Below, piece after piece: positions 43,587-52,898 of a stretch of DNA of 64,000 nucleotides (positions are counted from its first letter, which is position 1; each line of letters begins with the position of its first letter). The stretch is taken from positions 1 through 64,000 of the forward strand of contig DIXO01000027.1 of the NCBI GenBank assembly GCA_002428735.1. The letters run 5' to 3'. A program made the translations under genes and the position numbers. The notes below the pieces were generated by a model. It saw nothing but the letters and a program-made list of their open reading frames with translations. It had not been told where the DNA came from and did no database searches. The DNA is from Syntrophaceae bacterium UBA6078. GTDB taxonomy: Bacteria > Desulfobacterota > Syntrophia > Syntrophales > UBA2210.

Positions 43587-45743
43587 CTACAGAGGCTCCT
43601 GTTTTTTCACATTGCCGACTGCTCCGGAGGTCCCGATAACAACCAGGCAATCTCCGGCCATTATCTGTTCCGCGGGGGTGATTGATGTGATCTGGTCCTT
43701 GCCTCGCCTGATTCCAATCAGATTCACTCCATAGGTCTGGCGAAAACGGAGATCCATCAGCGTCTGGCCTGAAAGTTTCGAATCATAGGCAACCATAACT
43801 TCCGCGATTTCAAACCGGTCTCTGTCTTCCTGGGCATCCCTTGTTTCAAATTGATTCAGCAATCTTTCGGCATCTTTTAATCCGTCGGGAGGTCCCATGA
43901 TGAGAAGCCGGTCTCCCGGGTAAATCCTGAAATCCGGATCAGGATCGTAATGAACCTGCCCGCCCCGACTGACCGCCAGAATTGATATCCCGATCATGGA
44001 CCGTACGGGGATATCCCGTATGGTCTGCCCGGCGATAGATGAGTCTGTCTTGATGCGAACTTCAAGAAACGAAATCGGCCAGTTGATCTTTTCCGGAAGG
44101 AAATCCATCGCGTAGGTCAAGGCGTCGGCCGCCTGTTCCGTCGCGTCGGCAAAGGGACAAAGGACCAGATGGACGCCTTCCTTTTCATATGCACGGGCCT
44201 CTTCTTCGTCGGTGGCCGTGAGAGCCAGTTTCCCGCCGTACTTCTCTTTTTTGAGATTGTTGATAAGAGCGAGATTCATCTCTTTCGACCGGGCCGTACT
44301 GACCACCCATCGCGCTCTGTTCAGCGGCAAGTGCTCGTGAATGTCAGGGTCGGCGATATCTCCATATACAACCGATAAACCCCGCTCACGCCATTTATCC
44401 AGCGCGCTGGGATCAAAATCAACACCCAGCACGGATTTGCTGCGCCGTAGCAGATATTCCGCAATCCCGCTCCCGTAATTGCCGAGTCCTGCCAAAATGA
44501 CATCCACCGATGCCGTTTTCCCGGGGGTGTCTATGGCGGCTTCCCGATAGGGATTGCGCCGTTCAAATATCTTTAACGGCACGGACAGCAGATGGTACAG
44601 CTGGTCGGAATACAGGATCATGTACGTGGAGGTGAAAATCGTTACGACACCCACAAGGGTGATAAGACCCATGGTTTCATGGGTAATGTGGCCGATGCTC
44701 AGACCCAGGGCGGCCACAATCAGAGAAAACTCGCTGATTTGAGCCACGGTAAGCCCGGCGAGAAACCCGGTCCGGCGCCGGTAGCCCATGTACCCCATTA
44801 TTATGAGAACAATCAGCGGGTTGCCGATCAAAACAAACAGGGAAAGAATAAGTGATGACCACAGATGGGCACCAATCATGGACCACTCAAGACGCGCTCC
44901 AAGATCGATAAAGAAAAAAAGGAGAAGAAAATCCCTGAGACTTGTCAACCGCGCCCCGATGGAATCACGGTATTCGGTGGATGCCAGCGAAACCCCGGCA
45001 AGAAACGCCCCTACCTCTTTGCTGAACCCGAGCAATTCACTCCCCGCCGCAAAAAGAACCGCCCACGCGATGGCGAACAGGGTAAGCAGCTCCAGCGAGT
45101 GGGCAAGACGTCTGGTCAAAGAGGGAAGGACATATTTCATGAGCAGAGCCACCACTCCCAGCATCCCGAACCCTTTGGCAAAGATAATCAGCGTCGAAAC
45201 CGCCGCCGATCCTTCCGCCTCTATCGATGCGCCAAACGTGGTGAGAAGAACCAGGGCAAGAATGGCGGCGATATCCTGAACGATCAGAAAACCCACCGCT
45301 ATTTGACCGTGGAGGGAATCGATTTCTTTTTTGTCGGACAGGAGCTTGACGATGATGATTGTACTTGAAAACGTCAGAGCGACAGCCACATAGGCGGCGT
45401 TGAGGATGGACATGCCCAGGGAGATCGAAATGATGAAACCGATGATGGATGTAAAGATGATCTGCCCCAGCCCCGTAGCAAGGGCCACCGGGCCGGTTAT
45501 GCGGATCAGATGCAAATCAAGTTTGAGGCCGACGATAAACAGTAGAAGGGCGATACCAATCTGTGCCAGCAATTCGATCTGCTGGTGGCTTTGAATAATC
45601 CCCAGAGCCGAGGGGCCCGCCAGAATCCCCGCTGCGAGAAACATGATTATCAACGGCTGGCGCAATTTTTGCCCGATAATTCCAATGAAAGTTGCGAGGC
45701 CCAGGATGGCGGCGAATTCTACGAATGTGCTTCCCGAAATCAT
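43587..45743 (-). CDS. Kef-type monovalent cation:proton antiporter (CPA2)
   Basis: A 718 aa membrane protein with about 12 transmembrane segments (1-380) of the CPA2 fold, including LLLFFFIDLGARLEW. An RCK N domain follows (GLGNYGSGIAEYLLRR, about 412-530), and then two TrkA-C modules, each closing with DRLLIMG or DCLVVIG. It likely exports K+ or Na+ against protons under NAD(H) or nucleotide control. Two TrkA-C copies rather than one is a variation worth noting. Confidence 0.9.
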   Translation of the reverse strand: MISGSTFVEFAAILGLATFIGIIGQKLRQPLIIMFLAAGILAGPSALGIIQSHQQIELLAQIGIALLLFIVGLKLDLHLIRITGPVALATGLGQIIFTSIIGFIISISLGMSILNAAYVAVALTFSSTIIIVKLLSDKKEIDSLHGQIAVGFLIVQDIAAILALVLLTTFGASIEAEGSAAVSTLIIFAKGFGMLGVVALLMKYVLPSLTRRLAHSLELLTLFAIAWAVLFAAGSELLGFSKEVGAFLAGVSLASTEYRDSIGARLTSLRDFLLLFFFIDLGARLEWSMIGAHLWSSLILSLFVLIGNPLIVLIIMGYMGYRRRTGFLAGLTVAQISEFSLIVAALGLSIGHITHETMGLITLVGVVTIFTSTYMILYSDQLYHLLSVPLKIFERRNPYREAAIDTPGKTASVDVILAGLGNYGSGIAEYLLRRSKSVLGVDFDPSALDKWRERGLSVVYGDIADPDIHEHLPLNRARWVVSTARSKEMNLALINNLKKEKYGGKLALTATDEEEARAYEKEGVHLVLCPFADATEQAADALTYAMDFLPEKINWPISFLEVRIKTDSSIAGQTIRDIPVRSMIGISILAVSRGGQVHYDPDPDFRIYPGDRLLIMGPPDGLKDAERLLNQFETRDAQEDRDRFEIAEVMVAYDSKLSGQTLMDLRFRQTYGVNLIGIRRGKDQITSITPAEQIMAGDCLVVIGTSGAVGNVKKQEPL

Positions 45744-46024
45744 GTATTACAGCTCCCCTGTGTAAGAATAATCAAGAGTTTACAAACGAACGGCACCTGT
45801 CTTTTTCAACTCCGCCCGAGCGGCACGTTCCCGATTATCCATTCCACATTCTCCGGCGCCAGGGCGGGGCCACTTCTGAGTGTATGCTTATCATTCCGGT
45901 GGGATTTTTTCAAAGATATTGTACGGATCGGAATGCCGTCACGGTGTCTCGGCATGGGAACACTTGCGGGACTCCTGAAAATCCTGTACAAGTAACGGTA
46001 AACTTCTTGATAAGGAGGATATGT

Positions 46025-46519
46025 ATGAAGGCGCTGGTCGCGTACTACTCACAAACAGGCAACACGGAAAAAATCGCCCGCGCGATATACGATGCCATCC
46101 CGGTAGCAAAAGAGATCAAGCCCGTCGATGATGTGGAGAGCGCCCAGGGCTACGATATCATATTCTGCGGCTTTCCGGTTCACGCCCACGGCGTGCCGGG
46201 TAAAGCTCAGCCCTTTATTAAAGGACTCCCGGCGGGGCAGAAGATCGCCTTCTTCTCCACACACGGATCCCTTCGCGGCGGCCAGTTGCCGAAGCAGGCA
46301 TTCGAGGAGGCCATCGGCCTCGCTCCCAAAGCGACCGTGCTTGGCCACTTCGGCTGCAGGGGGCGCGTTGATCAGAAAATTATAGACTCCCTGATGAAAA
46401 AAATCGAACACCGGGCGTGGGCCGAGGAGGCCCAGAGCGCCGCCGGGCATCCCGATGCGGGAGATCTCGAAGACGCCAAGACCTTCGCGGCGGAGATGTT
46501 CGCCAAGGCCCGCCCATAA
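46025..46519 (+). CDS. flavodoxin family protein
   Basis: A 164 aa flavoprotein. YSQTGNTEKIARAI near residues 8-21 is the FMN phosphate loop, with CGFPVHAHGVPGKA and STHGSLRGGQ as the later isoalloxazine loops. Cysteine-poor, without a metallo-lactamase or CxxC part. ATG 46025 has AAGGAGGATATGT upstream; the frame is open further upstream but not coding in appearance. It is 80 nt upstream of the selenocysteine msrA and could, in principle, deliver electrons to it, though no direct evidence exists. Confidence 0.85.
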   Translation: MKALVAYYSQTGNTEKIARAIYDAIPVAKEIKPVDDVESAQGYDIIFCGFPVHAHGVPGKAQPFIKGLPAGQKIAFFSTHGSLRGGQLPKQAFEEAIGLAPKATVLGHFGCRGRVDQKIIDSLMKKIEHRAWAEEAQSAAGHPDAGDLEDAKTFAAEMFAKARP

Positions 46520-46599
46520 TCGAACGCATACCGCCGACGTGACGCGCGGATTCCGATGCGCTGAGACAATCGGCGTGTTACCCGAGCAAGGAGAACCGT

Positions 46600-47322
46600 T
46601 TGAAACTCAAAGATCCTTTCGTTTGGGCCGCCTGCCTGACGGCGCTTATTCTGGGGGGACCCGCGTCCGTGGTATTCGCTGAAGCCTCCGCTGCAGTCCC
46701 GCGCATGGAAACCGCCACCTTCGGCCTCGGCTGATTCTGGGGAGTGGATGCCCGGTTCGGGAGCATCGAAGGCGTTACGCGTACCCGAGTCGGATACACG
46801 GGAGGAACAAAAAAAGATCCCACCTATCGCCATCTGGGTGATCATACCGAGGCGGTTCAGATCGAATTCGACCCGAAACAGGTTTCCTACAGGAAACTGG
46901 CCGATCTCTTCTGGAACAGTCATAACCCGCAGGACCGATCCGGATCACGGCAGTACATGGCCGCCGCCTTTTACCATACGGAAGAACAGAAACGGGTAAT
47001 TCTCGAGGCGCAAGGGCTTTCTTCATCAGGGACTACCGGTAAAATTTTCACTCAGGTTCTTCCTGCATCAACATTCTATCCAGCTGAGGAATATCATCAG
47101 AAGTACTTCCTTCAAGGAAATCGGACCCTGATGGAGGCGCTGAGAGAGGCATACCCCGACAGAACAGACCTGCTGGGATCCACGGTCGCGGCGCGTTTGA
47201 ATGGGTATCTTGCGGGTCATCTTACGCTCGAAGAACTCAGGGAAGCGCTGGCCCGTCTCGTGGATCTTTCCCGGACGGTCCGGGAAAAAATCCTGGAGAG
47301 CATGCCGGACCGGGGACGTTAA
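46600..47322 (+). CDS. msrA: peptide-methionine (S)-S-oxide reductase, selenocysteine-containing (in-frame TGA)
   Basis: A 240 aa protein with selenocysteine at residue 45. TGA at 46732-46734 occupies exactly the catalytic position of GCFWG (here ATFGLG, TGA, FWGVDARF), and the frame is open and MsrA-like on both sides (VGYTGG, DHTEAVQIEFDP, PAEEYHQKY). A SECIS-like hairpin follows at once. No cysteine occurs in the mature part, so no resolving thiol is present. The TTG start (46600) has AAGGAG upstream and gives a signal-peptide-like leader ending at VVFAEA, suggesting export; an ATG at residue 36 is the cytoplasmic alternative. Usual gene callers would start after the TGA and lose the active site. 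Confidence 0.85.
46747..46767 (+). promoter_or_regulatory. bacterial SECIS-like hairpin of msrA
   Basis: GATGC pairs with GCATC (5 bp). After a bulged A, CC pairs with GG, closing on the loop GGTTCG. A loop beginning GGU, a bulge in the stem and about 19 nt between the UGA and the loop all fit the bacterial SECIS pattern read by SelB. Confidence 0.7.
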
Positions 47323-47362
47323 AGGGAAGCGCCTGACCAGACAGAATATCCCTTTTTGCCTG

Positions 47363-47391
47363 TTGTAAAAGTTACTCAAGTAATATATAAA
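47363..47391 (+). promoter_or_regulatory. promoter upstream of glmM
   Basis: TTGTAA (47363-47368), 17-nt spacer, TATAAA (47386-47391), about 55 nt before the glmM ATG. It sits after the msrA stop and would drive the biosynthetic run that follows. Confidence 0.5.
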
Positions 47392-47444
47392 ACCTCTCTT
47401 CAAAAAAGGCCAACCTGTCAAGCCGAAACAAGGAGAACGGAAGA

Positions 47445-48794
47445 ATGGGAAAACTGTTCGGAACAGATGGGATACGGGGGGTAGCCAACGAATACCCCAT
47501 GACATCAGAAATGGCTCTGCGCATAGGGATGGCAACAGCCCACCTCTTCAAGCGCGAGGGACACCAGCCGAGAATCATCATCGGAAAAGACACCCGTGTG
47601 TCCGGATATATGCTGGAACATGCCCTCGTTTCGGGGATCTGTTCCATGGGGGTAGACGCGTACATGGTCGGCCCCATGCCGACCCCCGGTGTCGCCTTCC
47701 TCACGAGCAACATGCGGGCCGACGCAGGAATCGTCATATCCGCCTCTCACAACCCCTTTCAGGACAACGGGATCAAGATATTCTCCAGCGACGGGTATAA
47801 GCTCCCCGATGAGAAAGAACTGGAGATCGAAGGGATGATCTTCGCGAACAACATGCAATTGCTCCACCCCTCTCCGAACAGACTGGGAAAGGCGTACAAT
47901 CTGGAGGGCGCCCGTGGGAGATATATCGTCTTTTTGAAGAGTTCGTTCCCCAAATCCTACACGCTCGAGGGAACCCGCGTGGTCCTGGACGCCTCCAACG
48001 GCGCCACCCACCGGATGGCGGCGAAACCCTTTTTCGAGATAGGCGCCGAGGTAACCACCATCTTCGCCGACCCCAACGGGGAAAACATCAACGACGGGTG
48101 CGGCTCTCAGCATCCGGAGAAGCTCGCCGAGGAGGTCCTCGCGCAGGGGGCGGACGCCGGATTTGCCTTCGACGGGGACGGAGATCGGGTCATTGCCGTT
48201 GACGAACAGGGAGGTGTCCTGACCGGAGACCAGCTTATGGTCATCTGCGCCAAGATGATGAAGGAAGAGGGAACCCTCACCAACAACCTGGTGGTGGGAA
48301 CGGTGATGAGCAATCTGGGCTTCGGTATCGGCCTCAGAAAGCTCGGCATCGAGATGGCAACCGCCCCGGTGGGAGACCGCTACGTCCTCGAAATGATGAA
48401 GGAGCGGGGCGCTTCCCTGGGCGGCGAGGATTCCGGGCATATCATTTTTCTCAACCACCATACGACGGGGGACGGCATCCTTTCGGCCCTGCAGGTCCTC
48501 CTGGCGATGAAAAAAGAGAACAAGCCCCTCTCCGAGCTGGCCCGCCTCATGGACGTATTCCCCCAGAAGCTCATCAATGTGGATGTGTCGTCGAAACCCG
48601 ATATCGCGACGATCCCCGAAATTGTGGAGGTCATTGCAGCGGTTGAGACACAACTCGGTGATAAGGGACGGGTCCTGGTCCGGTATTCCGGAACACAGAA
48701 CATGTGCCGCGTCATGGTGGAGGGGCCCACAAACGAGGAAACAGAGACCTGCTGTTGCCGGATCGTCGATGTGGTGAAAGCAAAACTCGCGTAG
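47445..48794 (+). CDS. glmM: phosphoglucosamine mutase
   Basis: Converts glucosamine-6-phosphate to glucosamine-1-phosphate for peptidoglycan and LPS. The 449 aa length is normal. The phosphoserine loop ISASHNP is near residue 100, the Mg loop FDGDGDRVIAVD near 245, and the sugar loop GGEDSGHI near 328. AAGGAGAA precedes the ATG. It is followed 33 nt later by a NagB-like gene, so both act on hexosamine phosphates. Confidence 0.96.
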   Translation: MGKLFGTDGIRGVANEYPMTSEMALRIGMATAHLFKREGHQPRIIIGKDTRVSGYMLEHALVSGICSMGVDAYMVGPMPTPGVAFLTSNMRADAGIVISASHNPFQDNGIKIFSSDGYKLPDEKELEIEGMIFANNMQLLHPSPNRLGKAYNLEGARGRYIVFLKSSFPKSYTLEGTRVVLDASNGATHRMAAKPFFEIGAEVTTIFADPNGENINDGCGSQHPEKLAEEVLAQGADAGFAFDGDGDRVIAVDEQGGVLTGDQLMVICAKMMKEEGTLTNNLVVGTVMSNLGFGIGLRKLGIEMATAPVGDRYVLEMMKERGASLGGEDSGHIIFLNHHTTGDGILSALQVLLAMKKENKPLSELARLMDVFPQKLINVDVSSKPDIATIPEIVEVIAAVETQLGDKGRVLVRYSGTQNMCRVMVEGPTNEETETCCCRIVDVVKAKLA

Positions 48795-48827
48795 GGGAAA
48801 CCCGCAACTCATACTGAAGAGGAACGC

Positions 48828-49853
48828 ATGTTCACGGTATTGATAGCTTCTGATTTCGACCACATGAGCGAGATGGCCGCGCGCATCGTGATCGATGACA
48901 TCAGAGAAAAAACCGGCGGAAAAGATCCCTATGTTCTCGGCCTGGCAACGGGCAATTCACCGACCGGTCTCTATAAACATCTGGCCAAGGCGGTAAACAC
49001 ACACCAGGTAAACGCCTCCCTGATCGAAACCTTCAATCTTGACGAATATGTCGGCCTTCCGGGAGAAAACGCGCAGCAGAGGGCCCTGCACCCGGAGAGC
49101 TACAGCTATTTCATGATCCAGGAACTTTTCGGCCTCCTGCGACACAAATTCAGAGAGACCTCCGTCCCTTGGGGAACCCTTATCGATCAGGAAAAACTGG
49201 CGTCGGAACTGCGGGCGCATCCGTCAGACTGGGAAGAACAGGGAGCCGACAAGGGGAGGGCTATCGTCATACGAAGGGACGCGGAATCTAAGTATCTCCG
49301 CTGGATCAGAACCGACATACTGGACGGGTACGCGGAGAAGATCGCGCAGAAAGGCGGTATCGATCTCCATGTCATCGGCGTCGGCGGCAGAGGGCATGTC
49401 GCCTTTCACGAATCGGGGATTCCCTTCGAAGGAAACGAGATGCTCCTGGTGAAACTCGATGAGAATACCGTATCCAACGCGGTCGCAGACGGCCATTTCG
49501 CGCGCATCGAGGACAGTCCCCGCTATGCGGTCTCCATGGGAGCCAGTATCGTCTACCGGGCGAAAACGGTCTTGCTTCTCGCGAACGGGAGCCGCAAGGC
49601 CGCACCCGTCGCGGAATCTCTCCTGCGGGAACCCTCGCCTATGGTCCCCATCTCATATGGCCAGGTATTTTCCCGGCAGGGCGGAAAGATGGTATATGTC
49701 ATCGACAGCGCCGCCGCGGAGCACCTGCGGGGGAAGACCGCTGAACTGAAGCGGCGGGGCGTCGAAGTCGAGGATATGAGCGACGGACATGCCGAGCGGA
49801 AGGTGGCCGACCTGGCATTTTTCAGGGACCCCGCGCTGTCCCTTATGGGATAG
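48828..49853 (+). CDS. glucosamine-6-phosphate deaminase/isomerase-like protein
   Basis: NagB-type fold of 341 aa, longer than the usual 240-270. Recognised from GLATGNSPTGLYKHL, ETFNLDEYVGLP and GVGGRGHVAFHESG, where NagB has GIGxDGHIAFNEP; the Asp of that loop is Arg-Gly here. An insertion of about 70 residues lies between the DEYVGLP and catalytic-loop regions. It may be an isomerase acting in reverse to feed glmM, a deaminase, or another sugar-phosphate isomerase. Confidence 0.8.
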   Translation: MFTVLIASDFDHMSEMAARIVIDDIREKTGGKDPYVLGLATGNSPTGLYKHLAKAVNTHQVNASLIETFNLDEYVGLPGENAQQRALHPESYSYFMIQELFGLLRHKFRETSVPWGTLIDQEKLASELRAHPSDWEEQGADKGRAIVIRRDAESKYLRWIRTDILDGYAEKIAQKGGIDLHVIGVGGRGHVAFHESGIPFEGNEMLLVKLDENTVSNAVADGHFARIEDSPRYAVSMGASIVYRAKTVLLLANGSRKAAPVAESLLREPSPMVPISYGQVFSRQGGKMVYVIDSAAAEHLRGKTAELKRRGVEVEDMSDGHAERKVADLAFFRDPALSLMG

Positions 49854-49909
49854 AAAAACCGACTGGTTCGAAAAAGTCTCGTCGGCGTGTTGAGGTGAGA
49901 AAAACAGAG

Positions 49910-52882
49910 ATGGCTCACAGGATAGAAGTCGGATTCAGACAGGGCGTCAGGGATGTCCTGGGAGAAAAGACGGCGCGCAAGATCGTCGAGCACCTCGGGA
50001 TCGATGTGGCGGGCGTCGAGACCATCGAAGTATACACCATTGAGGGAAATCTCACGGGAGACGAACTCACGGCGGCGGCGGGCGGCCCTCTCTCCGATCC
50101 CATCATCCAGGAATACGCCGTCGACCGGCCCCTTGCGGCCGGTTTCGACTGGCTGATCGAGGTGGGGTTCAGGCCGGGCGTTACGGACAACGTGGGGAAG
50201 ACGGCCCGGGAGGCGATCGGACTCCTTCTCGGCCGCCACGGTGCCGTCCAGGTCTATACCTCGCGGCAATATGCCGTGAAGGGGGATATCGGCAGGGATG
50301 GTGCGGAACGTATCGCGTCGGGGCTTCTGGCAAACGAACTCATCCAGCGCTACGAGATCATCGGCAGAGATGAGTGGGATTCCGCCCGCGGTGTCGCCCC
50401 CTATATCCCCCGCGTGATCATTGATGACAATCCGAGTTCTGAAGAGATCGACCTGGCTGTGAGCGACGAAGAGCTTCAGGCGATCAGCAACAGCCGGGTC
50501 CTCGCCCTGACTGTCGATGAGATAAAGATCATCCGCGAATATCTGCGCACAGAGTCCGTACTGCGCGGGCGGGAAACGGTCGGCCTCGGTTCACAGATCA
50601 CCGATGCAGAACTCGAATGCCTTGCCCAGACCTGGTCCGAGCACTGCAAGCACAAGATCTTCAACAGCCTGATCACTTACGAAGACGAACAGGGCAAAAC
50701 GGAGCTCATCGACTCCCTCTTTTCGAGCTGCATCAAAAAGGCGACGAAGAAGATCAGGAAAGTTCTGGGAGATGATGACTGGTGCCTGTCGGTCTTCGTG
50801 GACAATGCGGGGATCATCCGGTTCAACGATAAGTATAACCTTGTTTTCAAGGTGGAGACACACAATTCCCCCTCGGCGCTCGACCCGTACGGCGGCGCCC
50901 TAACCGGCATCGTGGGGGTCAACCGCGACCCCTTCGGGACGGGAAAGGGATCGAAGCTCATCTTCAACACCGATGTCTTCTGCTTCGCCTCCCCCTTTCA
51001 TGACGCGCCCCTTCCCCCGAGGATTCTCCATCCACGGCGGATCTACGACGGCGTGCGGGAAGGGGTGGAACACGGGGGAAACAAGAGCGGTATCCCCACC
51101 GTCAACGGCTGTCTGGTATTTGACGAACGGTACCTGGGCAAGCCTCTCGTCTACTGTGGAACGGGGGGGATCATGCCCGCCCGCATCCAGGGGGAGCCCA
51201 CCCATTCCAAGAAAATCATTCCCGGAGATGTGATCATCATGACCGGGGGACGGATCGGAAAGGACGGGATTCACGGGGCGACATTCTCGTCGGAAGAGCT
51301 CCACGAGGGGTCACCGGTCACCGCCGTACAGATCGGCGATCCCATCACCCAGAAGAAGATGACCGATTTTCTCCTGATCGCGCGGGACAAAAATCTCTAC
51401 CGGGCGATCACGGACAACGGCGCCGGCGGTCTCTCGTCGTCGGTCGGCGAGATGGCCACCCTCTGCGGGGGATGTGACATTGATCTCAAAAAGGCCCCCT
51501 TGAAATACGCGGGTCTCCAGCCGTGGGAGATCCTCATATCGGAGGCCCAGGAGCGGATGAGCCTCGCCGTTCCCCCCGAGAAATGCGAGGTCTTTCTCGC
51601 TCTCGCCGCGAAGATGGATGTGGAGGCCACCATCCTCGGCACCTTCACCGACTCCGGCATCTTTCATGTCCGCTACGGAGAGAAGACCGTGGCCTATCTC
51701 GACATGCAGTTCCTCCACGAGGGACTCCCCAAGATGCGGCTTTTCGCCCGGTGGACGCCTCCCCGGCACGAGGAGCCGGACTTTCCCGAGCCGGAGGATC
51801 TGGGGCGGGCCCTCAAAGAGATGCTCGGCCGCCTGAACATCTGCAGCAAGGAATCGGTGGTCAGACAGTACGATCACGAGGTCCAGGGAGGAAGCGCCAT
51901 CAAGCCGCTGGTCGGGGCGGCAAACGACGGACCAAGCGACGCGGCGGTGATCCGGCCGATCCTGGACACCTTCGAGGGGGTGGTCGTAGCGAACGGTATC
52001 TGCCCCCGGTACAGCGATATTGACACCTACCACATGGCCGCTTGCGCGATCGACGAGGCGGTCAGAAACGCCGTCGCCGTGGGGGGCTCACTCGACCGCC
52101 TGGCCGGCATCGACAACTTCTGCTGGTGCGATCCGGTAGAATCGGACAAGAATCCGGATGGCCTGTACAAACTGGCGCAGCTCGTCCGCGCGAACCGGGC
52201 GCTCTACGATTACACCACGGCGTACGGGGTTCCGTGCATCTCCGGGAAAGACAGCATGAAGAACGATTACATCATCGGAGGAACCAAGATATCGATCCCG
52301 CCAACCCTTCTCTTTTCCACCATGGGAAAGATAGCGGATGTGAGAAAGGCGGTCACTATGGACGCCAAGCGGCCCGGAGATCTGGTGTACGTCTTGGGAG
52401 AAACCTGCGAAGAGCTGGGAGGGTCTGAATGGTTCGCCCTGCACGGATTCATCGGCAATACAGTTCCGAAGGTGAACGCGCAGCGGGCGAAGAAGCTCTA
52501 CCGGGCGCTGAGCCGGGCGATTGACTCCCGCCTCGTCGCATCCTGCCACGATTGCTCCGACGGGGGGCTCGGTATCGCCCTCGCGGAGGTCGCCTTTGCC
52601 GGTGGTTTCGGGATGGATATCGCCCTTTCAGACGTCCCCCGTGAAGGGATTACACGAGACGATTATCTTCTCTTCTCTGAATCTCAGAGCAGATTCGTGG
52701 TGACCATTTCCCCGCAGGCAAAGGAGGCCTTTGAGGAGATCATGGCGGGGCACACCTGCGCCTGCATCGGCACGGTGACGTCGGAGGGGATCTTCAGGAT
52801 AGCCGGGATGAGCGGAAAGGCCATTGTGGAACAGTCCATCGGCTCCCTGAAAGAGGCGTGGCAGAAAACCCTGGATTTTTAG
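49910..52882 (+). CDS. purL: phosphoribosylformylglycinamidine synthase PurSL fusion
   Basis: A 990 aa synthetase for the fourth purine step. The first 160 residues look like two PurS modules in tandem (IEVGFRQGVRDVLG and IEVGFRPGVTDNVG). The PurL core follows, with the TWSEHCKHK histidine motif, KVETHNSPSALDPYGGA and DNGAGGLSSSVGE ATP-binding loops, and a second half with CISGKDSMKNDY. No glutaminase domain: that is PurQ, 16 nt downstream. ATG 49910 has GAGGTGAG at about 10 nt; a GTG at 49895 is possible. Confidence 0.93.
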   Translation: MAHRIEVGFRQGVRDVLGEKTARKIVEHLGIDVAGVETIEVYTIEGNLTGDELTAAAGGPLSDPIIQEYAVDRPLAAGFDWLIEVGFRPGVTDNVGKTAREAIGLLLGRHGAVQVYTSRQYAVKGDIGRDGAERIASGLLANELIQRYEIIGRDEWDSARGVAPYIPRVIIDDNPSSEEIDLAVSDEELQAISNSRVLALTVDEIKIIREYLRTESVLRGRETVGLGSQITDAELECLAQTWSEHCKHKIFNSLITYEDEQGKTELIDSLFSSCIKKATKKIRKVLGDDDWCLSVFVDNAGIIRFNDKYNLVFKVETHNSPSALDPYGGALTGIVGVNRDPFGTGKGSKLIFNTDVFCFASPFHDAPLPPRILHPRRIYDGVREGVEHGGNKSGIPTVNGCLVFDERYLGKPLVYCGTGGIMPARIQGEPTHSKKIIPGDVIIMTGGRIGKDGIHGATFSSEELHEGSPVTAVQIGDPITQKKMTDFLLIARDKNLYRAITDNGAGGLSSSVGEMATLCGGCDIDLKKAPLKYAGLQPWEILISEAQERMSLAVPPEKCEVFLALAAKMDVEATILGTFTDSGIFHVRYGEKTVAYLDMQFLHEGLPKMRLFARWTPPRHEEPDFPEPEDLGRALKEMLGRLNICSKESVVRQYDHEVQGGSAIKPLVGAANDGPSDAAVIRPILDTFEGVVVANGICPRYSDIDTYHMAACAIDEAVRNAVAVGGSLDRLAGIDNFCWCDPVESDKNPDGLYKLAQLVRANRALYDYTTAYGVPCISGKDSMKNDYIIGGTKISIPPTLLFSTMGKIADVRKAVTMDAKRPGDLVYVLGETCEELGGSEWFALHGFIGNTVPKVNAQRAKKLYRALSRAIDSRLVASCHDCSDGGLGIALAEVAFAGGFGMDIALSDVPREGITRDDYLLFSESQSRFVVTISPQAKEAFEEIMAGHTCACIGTVTSEGIFRIAGMSGKAIVEQSIGSLKEAWQKTLDF

Positions 52883-52898
52883 AGAAAACGAGCGAAAT

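Noticed and set aside
46732..46734. msrA as a nonsense-mutated pseudogene
   Set aside because: The stop is TGA, lies exactly on the catalytic residue, the rest of the gene is undamaged and a SECIS-like hairpin follows; decay would not be expected to hit this one codon only.
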